Shown here in pieces: positions 46,108 through 55,400 of a stretch of 64,000 nucleotides of DNA. Position 1 is the stretch's first letter. Each line of letters starts with the position of its first letter. The notes beneath the pieces are model-generated. The model saw only the letters and a program-made list of their open reading frames with translations. It ran no database searches and had not been told where the DNA came from. The stretch is taken from positions 476,579-540,578 of the forward strand of contig KN832564.1 in the NCBI GenBank assembly GCA_000827205.1. The letters are read 5' to 3'. Position numbers and translations under genes: made by a program. Source of the stretch: Plicaturopsis crispa FD-325 SS-3 (lineage: Eukaryota > Basidiomycota > Agaricomycetes > Amylocorticiales > Amylocorticiaceae).

Positions 46108-47953
46108 CTTATGTAGACTTTTGACCCTTTCTAACCTGCCACGAGGCCTGAAAGAAGGTAGAGAAGCGAGCGATCAAAGTAAAGCACCGACTACCTTTGT
46201 TGATCACATCAGGAAAACAGGGAGGAAACTGCAATCGTATTATAACCGATTGTATACCCCGTAATGTCTGTAATGTCTGTCATTATTGCAGGGTAGAATA
46301 TATGTGCATATAATCGTTCGTTTGGCGACATAATGTGTGCCAAAATGCGAACCTTTGGTAACTGCTCGCAAGATACAGCTCGAATGGCAATGTGGTAGAA
46401 GAATGCGATTGATTTGAGAGCTCGAGGCAAGCTCGAGGACAAAATAGTACCTTATGGGACCCCCAGCATGCATTCAGATCAAGATGAAGGATAGCAAAAA
46501 ATTAATCATATTAATCTGCAGGTGAATACACAGAAATCCCCAAGACCGACCCGCCCGAATTTATTGCTCCTGCGTTAAACCGGCGCAGCGACCGAAGATC
46601 TCCCTGAACGAGATCGCGCGTAAGAGAGAGGGCGGTGACTCGGAGAATGCCCTAGGCCGGAGCTTGTACGCTAGTGGTACGGACACGACCAGATCCCTCG
46701 TCAAAGGTGCCCGGAAGTCCGTTCATCTTGAATTTGGCCTAGGTCCATTGAGCTCCATCCAGGTCCAGAGTGTCTCGTCGTCTTGGTCGCCGTGCGCAGC
46801 GCTCCTCTTGTCCGTGAACGCGTCTTGGCCGTCCTTGGGTCGATCTTGACACCAACGCAGTGCTGTTCTTGTAGCCGATCAAATAACGCGCAACCGCGCC
46901 ATGTTCTACGTCGGTCCGGGTTCGAGTCTGTGTGGGCTGCGATTCCATCCAAACGGGTAAGTGGGACAGCCAAGAATCGACTAGGAGACGCGCAAGGAAT
47001 CCCGTGGATGCGCTACGAATGTGTTAGTCGTCGGCAGGAAACCATGCAGTAGATGGTGCTCACCAGGCAAAAAAAACCGCGTGCTTTATACGTGAGCGCG
47101 ACGAGGTGGATGATTGTTCTACCAGTCCAGGCAGGGCCAGATGAGAGCAAGTCAAAAGACAAAACCGACGGAAGAACGTCGCGGACGGAGCCCGGATATC
47201 TATCCGGCTTCCGACTTTATGCCGTTCCTTGAACTTTCAAGTTCAGGGACTTGGACTCGACGCTCGTTATCCGTTCCATTGACTGCTGTGATTCAGATTG
47301 GGCCTGGCCGTCCCTGCTAGCTGAAAACTCTGCTGGTCTGCCCCTAGCACTCTGGACTCCCTTCTGGATTCGGCATACCGATGCAGCGAGTAAGTCAATG
47401 ATCTACTAGCGCGTTCTCTGAATCGCTAACGATGATCGCTTCATGGCCTCTCCTCAGGCAAGCCCAGAGAGCAGGCACACCCGGGTGACACACACCTAAC
47501 ACCTCAGAACACCCGATAATCCTCTGGCCAGACACGGGAGCGGCGATTTCGATGAAGGTGACGGGACTGGTTTAGTGTAGAGTAAATTCCTGCCTGCATG
47601 TACGTTTTGTGCGACCGCGTTTCTCAATTGAATTTACTTGTCCTTTCACTCTCGTGAGCGTCGACTCCCGAGGCTTTTGGCGTGATGGATGGCTCACAGA
47701 ATCTCGAAAGTTATGATCGCGGCCTACACTTTTGTCGAGCTTCAAATTTCGGCTTTTGTGAGTGGTTAGCAAGCGATAGCCAGCATTTCAGACCGTTGTA
47801 AAGTGAATGCATGCACTCGACATGTAGATAGCGGAATTCATAATGGCCTGTAATATTTACACAGCATTGCATTGCTACCTACATTATGTCGAGGTCATTG
47901 CAAGCAGTTGCAAGCGCTTGCATTCGTCGGTAAGTGTGGTCGTGTTTGCCAAC
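46108..47953. other. Gene-poor stretch, start of the transposon-rich island
   Basis: About 1.85 kb without a supportable gene. All open frames are under about 90 codons and lack motifs. Small features are a repeated GTAATGTCT (46262-46280) and a perfect palindrome GCAAGCGCTTGC within the AT-rich run near 47900. I see no LTRs or transposase motifs. Confidence 0.4.
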
Positions 47954-47960
47954 CGTTAGC
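47954..47960. repeat. Left 7-bp target-site duplication (CGTTAGC)
   Basis: This is identical to 49394-49400 and directly abuts the left terminal inverted repeat of the 1.43 kb element. Confidence 0.75.
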
Positions 47961-49393
47961 CCCAGTGAAAACCGGCTTGAACCAGAATGAACTGTAAAGA
48001 ATGTGATTGAACTCCGATCTGATGTTCGACTGAGCTCGATGTAATTCACTCATGTTAGATTTTTGGCACTCCAAAAATGAATCTGATAGAATCGCATTGA
48101 ATCACGTATAAAGAAATTGAATGTCAATGAATGTAGTAGAACTATAACACTGTGAGTGATTGCACGCCTTGCGGTACCTCATTGGACAGCAGAAACTACG
48201 AAAAAAAGAGAAAATCGAATATATTATCATCTATTTACTGTACATGCATGCGAACGAGGACTACGAGAAACAACTACCCCACTCCCGCACCATGCAATAG
48301 CACGGCACTCCATATAGCTGAACCTCGCGGGACGTAGAAGAAGAGTGCGTGCGAGCACGAGAAGAACCAGCTTGGAGGACCGAACCGCCGTGTTCTGTGC
48401 GACAGGTCAGTGAGGAGTACATATGACTACCAACAGAGAGACATACCGAGTTCATAAAGAGCTTTGGACAGGCCAGAAAATGTGCCCACTAGCCTACATG
48501 CTATGAAACAAGTCAGCCCGCAGGTATGATTAGCGACAAACTGAACGACCTACTCGCAGTTCGTTGTCAGGCTACGACAAGCTAGCGGGGCATTGGCTGC
48601 TAGCGATGTAAACCGGCGGCCTGCATGGGGACAACTGCTAGCGTCAGTACCGAATGAGATGTGCGGGTCTACGGCGACGCACCTTTGACCTTGTCAAAAT
48701 CCTAACTGTGGTATGCCGCATCGGTTGCTAACCTAGGCGTGTCGTGCGATGTCGGAAGGGTGTGGGTGCATCCCTGTAGGATGATTTAAGATTAGTATAC
48801 CATCATGGTGTGAAGCGCACTTATCGTCAATTCGTTGTGCGCAATTTTCGTGAGCGGCGATGACGCGGACGACCGTCGACGGCATCGGTGAGGTTGTGGA
48901 GGGCAGCATCAAGGCCGTTTGCGAGCACGCGCCAGCGTCAAGGCTGTTTGCGAGCACGGATCGGGGAAGACGCATCGGCGCGGTGCAGGAGACCATGGTG
49001 GGAGGAGAGGGAGAGGGAGACTCGCAAAGTACTGCGAAGGGAAAATTTCGGACCAGCTTTGGTCCTGTTTGGTGCGAGTCCAGTATCGACATCGGAATAG
49101 GTCGTTAGTTCGACGTGATTCACTGGGAATCGATGGACGAAAGTAAGAACAAGAAACGCAAAGCACAGTGAGAAATTCTGAAGAAATTTTGTGAATTGTG
49201 CAACGACTTCGGATCCATTCGAACGGATATCTGATGTTCGGAGGAACTTCTCTGTTCCGCAAAATGACAATTTCTTCGCTTGTTCGTCCTAGTTCAATTT
49301 CGTTCGCTCAAGTTAGATGGCACTTGATGGCACTGATTTTGGTTCGTTCAGTCTCACTAGCATTCATTCTGCTTCAAGCCGGTTTTCACTGGG
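47961..49393. mobile_element. Non-autonomous DNA transposon with terminal inverted repeats
   Basis: The left end reads CCCAGTGAAAACCGGCTTGA and the right end is its inverse complement (49363-49393), with about 30 matching positions and one or two mismatches (...TTGAACCAGAATGAA against ...TTGAAGCAGAATGAA). The 7 bp directly outside are identical, CGTTAGC at 47954-47960 and at 49394-49400, as expected of a target-site duplication. Subterminal regions on both sides repeat GATCTGATGTTCG-like and TGAAC/GTTCG words. The 1.43 kb interior has no transposase; its longest frames (up to 119 codons) show no motif. The CAGTG near the tip is hAT-like, but hAT makes 8-bp duplications, so the superfamily is open. 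Confidence 0.75.
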
Positions 49394-49400
49394 CGTTAGC
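49394..49400. repeat. Right 7-bp target-site duplication (CGTTAGC)
   Basis: This directly abuts the right terminal inverted repeat and is identical to 47954-47960. Confidence 0.75.
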
Positions 49401-49970
49401 ACCGGCCGTCATTTCTTCCCTGTTTTCCTGATGCAGGCACTATCCGCAAGAGACCCGAAAGACACGTCTCCTCAAACACATTCGTATTCAAGACTCAGAT
49501 TATTTCGCTGCCTCGAACGCGCTGGACGTCTGTAGGAGACGGGATGTCACAGATCTCCCATTCGAGAGCTCGAGCGTTGCGCGGATACATTGAGAAAAGA
49601 CGCGCCTAGAAGATGATGCACACGATACACAGCGCAGATCTCCATTCTTTCTCATGGTGACCGCGAAGGCACTCGTATGTTTTGGTATTCAGGATGACCG
49701 CTACTCATATGGCGACGTGCATGGTTCCAATCGCAGCGTAGATCGCGAACCTTGGGGCGGTAGAAGCTGTAGGGCCGCAGAATCGATAGTTTTGCAACTG
49801 TGCTGTCCTTCCGAGATGAATTTCCGTCGGTCCTTGGACATTCTCGCCAATATTTATCTTGCAGAAAGGACGACAAAGGAAAGATTTGAGACGGTCGAAA
49901 ATCCCAAGAATGAGCAAGTTCAAGCAGGTGCGGCTTGGGTGCGGCGCTGAGTCGCGACTCGCCGCGGCGG
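49401..49970. other. Intergenic between transposons
   Basis: 570 bp between two mobile elements. Open frames on both strands (49654-49950 plus; 49652-50236 minus, which runs into the next MITE) have no recognisable domain and are probably chance. Confidence 0.4.
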
Positions 49971-49978
49971 GGCAAAGC
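49971..49978. repeat. Left 8-bp target duplication of the outer MITE (GGCAAAGC)
   Basis: Identical to 51201-51208; directly outside the left tip AGGACCC. Confidence 0.8.
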
Positions 49979-49989
49979 AGGACCCATGA

Positions 49990-50348
49990 AGGCCCCCGGC
50001 AACTGCTTTAGAGGTCCCTCGCCCAGGTGGATAAATTTTGGCCTCTGACGACCAAATTTCCCGTCAAAAAAGTGGATGAGGTGCTCGTGTTTTGTGGTTT
50101 CCCCTCGCAAGGTGGATAAATGCCTGGACGGCGGGACCCTCAGTAACAACCCAGGAGCGAATTTTTTTCGACCAAACACCCACCAGATGGTCCGACTTCC
50201 GGCCAAAATCTTACTTTTGACGCAAAGTTGGACCATTCCCCTCGCAAAATGGATGAAAAATGGCCAAATCGGGACGAATTTTGATGGATAAATCTTAGCA
50301 ACTTTTTGGAAAACTGCGAGGGACCTCTAGAGGAGTTGCCGGGGGCCT
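49990..50348. mobile_element. hAT-like MITE (inner element nested in the tip of the outer MITE)
   Basis: 359 bp with terminal inverted repeats of about 33 bp: AGGCCCCCGGCAACTGCTTT on the left against AGGCCCCCGGCAACTCCTCT read inward from the right, both continuing AGAGGTCCCTCGC. The flanks are an 8-bp duplication, ACCCATGA at 49982-49989 and 50349-50356, which is the outer MITE's own sequence at positions 4-11. The inner element therefore landed in an existing outer copy. It begins AGG and ends CCT like its host, and has 8-bp duplications, so both probably used the same class of transposase. There is no coding capacity. Confidence 0.85.
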
Positions 50349-50542
50349 ACCCATGATTATAGGGGGGTATGCCTGATCGCAATCCGGACAAATTTTTGAG
50401 ATTTTTTGGCTTCAGCCTGATCCAAATCCGGACAAAACATGCCAAATTTCGAACCTGGCCTGATCTTTTGTCCAGACAAAAAATTCCCTGGATGAGCACG
50501 CCTGAGGCAAAATCCGGACATAATTTTGGTGGCTGAGCCGGA

Positions 50543-50853
50543 CCTATGAAGCCACCCTCACCCAACCTCGCCCGAGAGATTTTGCAGCTTATATGCAAAG
50601 GCCAAGGGTTCAATTTGTACTTTGCGCAGCTTTTTGGCGCGATTTATGACCGCGGCGCCCTCGCAGAGGGCGTGGAGATTTTTTTCGCCTTTTTCGGCAA
50701 TTTTTAGATTTTGAGAGGCCTAATCCAGGATCCGGACAAAATCTCCCCGAAATCTCGAGGCCAGATTTTTCCGGACATTTTGTCGCCATTTTTGGTCATT
50801 TTGTCCGGACATTTTTATCAAAATTTTGGGCGATCGGATCAGGCATACCCCCC
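50543..50853. repeat. Left copy of a direct duplication of about 310 bp around the gap
   Basis: From CCTATGAAGCCACC to GGCATACCCCCC this matches 50874-51184 except for two single-base length differences (CGCCCGAG versus CGCCGAG, and the length of a T run). It ends exactly at the N run, so it is more likely an unmerged contig end than a true duplication. Confidence 0.8.
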
Positions 50854-50873
50854 NNNNNNNNNNNNNNNNNNNN
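50854..50873. other. Assembly gap (20 N)
   Basis: Twenty unknown bases inside the outer MITE. The same 310-bp sequence lies on both sides. The gap size is probably a placeholder. Confidence 0.95.
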
Positions 50874-51184
50874 CCTATGAAGCCACCCTCACCCAACCTC
50901 GCCGAGAGATTTTGCAGCTTATATGCAAAGGCCAAGGGTTCAATTTGTACTTTGCGCAGCTTTTTGGCGCGATTTATGACCGCGGCGCCCTCGCAGAGGG
51001 CGTGGAGATTTTTTTCGCCTTTTTCGGCAATTTTTAGATTTTGAGAGGCCTAATCCAGGATCCGGACAAAATCTCCCCGAAATCTCGAGGCCAGATTTTT
51101 TCCGGACATTTTGTCGCCATTTTTGGTCATTTTGTCCGGACATTTTTATCAAAATTTTGGGCGATCGGATCAGGCATACCCCCC
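50874..51184. repeat. Right copy of the duplication of about 310 bp
   Basis: This begins directly after the N run and is nearly identical to 50543-50853. It continues into the true right end of the outer MITE. Confidence 0.8.
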
Positions 51185-51200
51185 TATAATCATGGGTCCT

Positions 51201-51208
51201 GGCAAAGC
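51201..51208. repeat. Right 8-bp target duplication of the outer MITE (GGCAAAGC)
   Basis: Identical to 49971-49978; directly outside the right tip GGGTCCT. Confidence 0.8.
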
Positions 51209-51309
51209 GTGGGAAGAACTGCTTCCCAGACTCCCGAAATTACATCGAGCACCCGCATCCGTTCACGACCACCTCTTGCTCTTCACCGTATAGATTGCTC
51301 TAACTTACT

Positions 51310-52065
51310 ATGTCCCTTCTACGCGCGGGAAGAAACGCGTTGCCCAGGCAGACTGCAGCGCGGTCTAGCGCTATCTCGTTGGCTACTCGCGGTGTTGCCT
51401 CCGAGTCCAAGACTGCGGCTGTTGCAAGCAAGGAAGACCATGATATAGCGGCTCCTCTCCCCAAAGATGTTATGACGGCTGAAGTCATCAGTGGTGCTCC
51501 TGGTATGTCTTGAATGCCATGGTCAGTGTGATGTACAGCTGAGCAGCTGGACGCCGTGGCAGAACAACTGCGGCACCGGGCAGTACGCATCTTCCAGCCC
51601 GCTCGGAATACGATGCAGAGTGGGACCGCCAAAACAGACCGCTGGCGAATTGATTTCGACATTCTCCAGGGCGGCGGTCGCTGGGAGAACCCTCTAATGG
51701 GCTGGGCGAGCTCGTGAGTACCAACTTTGTTGTTGTAAGGCAAGTGCTGATCACCCTGTTCAGTGCCGATTATATGCAGGGGACGCGGATAACATTCAAG
51801 TCGAAGGAGGATGCCGTTCATTTTGCGGAGAAGCAAGGTCGGTCCATTCTCTTGGACATGGCTTAAATTTGCTATGCTCACTACTTACATTTGTCGACAG
51901 GATGGGACTACTATGTGTGCGTTGCCTTCTGCCATCTGTATTGGTCGTCTTTAACTTATATGACCATTCAGGCAACCGCCCGTCGTCAAACGCGTTCCGC
52001 CCAAGAATTACGCGGAGAATTACTTGTACAAACCGAACAAGCTCCGCATCGCACGTACGAAGTAG
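51310..52065 (+). CDS. NDUFS4: NADH:ubiquinone oxidoreductase subunit NDUFS4 (complex I 18-21 kDa)
   Basis: An accessory subunit on the matrix side of respiratory complex I. ATG 51310 gives a mitochondrial presequence rich in Arg/Ala and lacking acids ([20 protein letters not shown]). The ETC_C1 domain follows: [60 protein letters not shown] and [14 protein letters not shown]. The last exon is [20 protein letters not shown] then [10 protein letters not shown] with TAG at 52063-52065. Introns fall in the usual places, for example TAT-GT joins G-CAA to give Tyr-Val-Gln. Length is about 170 residues before cleavage, normal for fungi. It begins only about 100 bp after the outer MITE's right flank. 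Confidence 0.93.
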
Positions 52066-52428
52066 TGCACAATGTACGGAGGACTGTCGATGCAACTATG
52101 CTGGTCTTGTTATTTCGGGCGGCGTAGCAGCCTTGGCAGAAGTGCGTGTGCCCGGATCCCTCGTTGAGCAATCCCAATTGCGCCCCCTCGCGCACTTTGT
52201 TCTCCAAACACCGCTCGGCCAAAACCGCAGCGAGCACGTTGTGAAATGTCGCGATGCAGAGTTGATGTAAATAGAGATGGAGAGATGTAAATAGGCAGAA
52301 ACTCGCGTGATCGCGTGGTCTTCAATTAAAGCTGCTGCAACCGAGCCTTCTTCGCGCCCTTTCCTCCCCCGCCAGGTGGCCTTGCAGATTGTACCCGTTC
52401 ATGCTCTCCGTGTGCCAGTACATCTAGC
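52066..52428. other. Intergenic, nothing recognised
   Basis: 363 bp between NDUFS4 and the CSC1-like gene on the same strand; NDUFS4 3' untranslated sequence and the next promoter. No repeat or RNA is seen. Confidence 0.4.
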
Positions 52429-55400
52429 ATGGCCGATTTACATGACCGCCCTTTCTCTAGGAATTACAGGTCAGTTTGCAGCCTACGACGCGGCGTGCTA
52501 GCTAACTTGTGCTGTTCGTTGTCATAGCGGACTCGTCAACCAGTCCGTCATTGCACTATGTATCGCGACCCTGGCCATAACTTCGCAAGAGCTTATGAAA
52601 AGGGCGCGTCGCGGGAAGCCAGAGAAATACAGAAACGTCGAAGGTGTTGGTAGTGTTGAGACTTGGGAGTTCGGATAGTGAGCATGGATATGTTCCCACC
52701 TGCGCCGCTCACGCTAACTCTCCTCGCAGCCTCTTTCAAGGGAGGACATGGGCCCGGTACGCATCTCTAGTCTTTAAATTTAATGGGTAGTTGAAATGTT
52801 TGTCAAGCCATCCATCCCCGCCCGTGCCGCTCGGTTGGCCATTATCGTGGGTCAAAGAGGCAATTACCTTCCCAGAGGACAAGATAAATGAACTCAGAGG
52901 AATCGACGCTGCACTGTACTCTCGGTTTCTGAGGGGCTGCTGTGAGTGTTTTAGTGTCCTCGCGATGTCAGGTCGTGGACTCACATATGTTCGCAGTCTA
53001 CTTCGCCTTGTTGCATACACTCACCACACTGCCAATCCTCTTTCCGATCCACGTCAAATTCTCCGAGAACGACGTCTCGCCCAGGTCAATGACTCGTGTA
53101 TCGATATCATCCCTCGTCATGACCGAGAAGGGCCTCTCCCTCCTATGGATCCACATCTGCCTATTATTCTGGACAACCTTTACGTGGATGGGGACATTGA
53201 TATGGATATGTCAAGGTGCCTTCAAATTCCGCTCCCAACAAATCGAGGCTGCCTCCAAGCAGGCTGCTTACACCGCGGAGGCCGAGAAGAACTCGCAATA
53301 TCATCCCCACCCGCATCCACAATATCCCTTCCAGACCCTCCCTGTCCTTGACCCAGACCACTCAAACCGGGGACTCAAGATGCGAACGGTCATGGTTTCC
53401 AATGTCCTGCCCCAGCTGCGAAAATCTGAGAAGGACCTGAAGGAGTACTTCGAATGTAAGTGGCACTGTAAGCGAAGCTCCTTGCAATGGCTAACGGTGA
53501 CGCTGGGAATTTAGGGCATATGTCCCGTCCGCTCCAGAAGCCTGCGATGGGTTTGACCTCGTCCACTCAGCCGGGATTTCTCAACAAGTCTTTTGGATTC
53601 CTGTTCAACCGGGCCAAACGGTTGCCTGCACACTTGCACGTTTCCTCTCCGACAACAGACGGTGGTGATGTCTCTATGGACGGCAAGAGCGAAGCTCACC
53701 TCGAACCGAACTCGGATAAGGTGCCGATTATTGACCGCGTGGTCATTGCGCGGAAAATGACTGAGCTCGCTTCTCTGCTGGAACGACGAGAAGAAGTTCT
53801 GCGCCGTCTCGAGACTGCCCATATCAACCTCGCGAAGAAAACCCTCACTGCAGTCAAGATCGCTATGGACGAACGAGCGCTGGCTGGGCGACCCGATGCT
53901 CAGCGTAAATCTTCCCAGATCTCGTTGGCTCAGATGGGTGGGAGGTGCACGTCCTCTCAGCCAGTGGCTGATCTCGAGAGTGGCGTGCAAGACCCGAGTG
54001 AGGCCCTCGAGAGCAAGGCTCAGATGGATATCCTCATCGACGTCCTGGGACCTTTCGTCAAGGAGTTCGACGTGCCCAACCCAACTTCGATATTCCACAA
54101 GTCCAAGCGCGGCGCCCGAGGAGACCGCTCCTCGAAGGCTCCAGAATCCTTGACCGGCCACGCAACGGAGAACTTCCCTACTATTACCTCGGACTCTGAC
54201 GCTCCAACCGTCTGGGAGGCGTTGCACAGCCTTCCGCGCCACCTTCTGCACCCCTACCAACCACTGATACACCTCAACGCACTGTTCCGGGGCAAAACCG
54301 TCCCCTCCATCGACTACTACACCGCGAAACTGGGCCTCCTGACGTCGCTTATCACGGAGAACCGGTCCAAGGCGATCACGGACTACGACCCAGTGTCTAC
54401 TGCCTTTGTAACGTTCGCCGACCCCGCAGACGCGAGGAGGGCGTGTAAATATCTGGCTGTACACCCGAACAATCCTCTGGCATGCCTTGTCACGATGGCT
54501 CCCGGTTATGAGGACTTGGACTGGGTGCGCGTTATGAAGAGTCATTATCGGGTGAGCGGTGCTTCAAAACCGATAGACAGAACTACTAATGTTTACTGTG
54601 ACTTGCGTTTCAGGCTGAAGTATGTCGACCCGTTCCCTGCCTTTTCTTGTTCTTGAATCTCATTTCGCTTTCTTCTCAGTTCCTAAAAGACTGGGTAGTG
54701 AACATTGGCGTATGGTGCGTTGCTCGTTATTCGTTATCCCTATCTTCAATGAGAATTTACCTTTTCCTACAGGGGCTTCACCATTTTCTGGCTGTTCCCC
54801 GTCTCGCTTCTTGTTGGTCTTGTTTCAATCGACAGTATTGGCCAATTTTGGCCCAGCCTTGTACGGAGTTTCCTTTGTTGCATGTCCCTCAACTAACCCT
54901 CGGTTTCCAGAGGAATTACTTGTCGAACCACCCTTGGGAGCAGGACGTGATCCAGTCCTTTTTGCCTACCATCCTCGTTGCGCTGCTCTCAATTCTCATA
55001 CCGCTCATCTTGCTTTTAATCGCCAAGAAGGCGCACACGATCACGACTCTCTCGGCCCTTCACGACACCATTATGACGCGATACTACAAGTTCCTCATTG
55101 TCAACGTTTTGGTTTTCTTTTGCGTTGGCACGGCCTCCGTGACGACGGTTCTGACCTCATTCAAGAACACTACTGGGGAGGACATCATAAAGATTGTCGC
55201 GGATAGTTTCCCCATTGCAGGCCCATTTTATGTTGGCTGGCGTGAGTCCCCTACTGTCTGTCACCGGGGCTGACAGAGACCTAATCATGCATACTAGTCA
55301 TCTTCACGACAGCTATGCACGGAGGATTCGAGCTCGGATTGTGTAAGCCTTCTTGTAATCCTCCTCAGAAATAGACACTGACTCGAAGCGTTCAGTTGGT

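Larger units (their letters stand above)
49979..51200. mobile_element. hAT-like MITE (outer element, interrupted by a second MITE and an assembly gap)
   Basis: The left end reads AGGACCCATGA, broken after 11 bp by the inner MITE, and resumes at 50357 with TTATAGGGGGGTATGCCTG. The right end (51168-51200) is the inverse complement, so the terminal inverted repeat is about 33 bp and perfect where I can read it. The outside flanks are identical 8-bp direct repeats, GGCAAAGC at 49971-49978 and 51201-51208, the hAT signature size. The interior is rich in CCGGACAAA and TTTTTGG words and encodes nothing recognisable. Without the inner MITE, and collapsing the duplicated sequence around the N gap, the element would be about 0.5 kb. 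Confidence 0.82.

Noticed and set aside
46915-46935. GGTTCGAGTCT resembling a tRNA B box
   Set aside because: No matching A box or cloverleaf stems can be drawn around it on either strand.
48733-49092. 119-codon minus-strand frame inside the 1.43 kb element
   Set aside because: Considered as a captured gene or transposase remnant, but it has no DDE-type or BED/hAT motifs and its composition looks random.
49652-50236. 194-codon minus-strand open frame
   Set aside because: It crosses from unique DNA into the inner MITE and has no recognisable motif; not a credible transposase.
50711-51448. Plus-strand open frames running across and after the N gap
   Set aside because: They read through MITE sequence and, in one case, through unknown bases; the protein is low complexity and the downstream part overlaps the NDUFS4 start in another frame.
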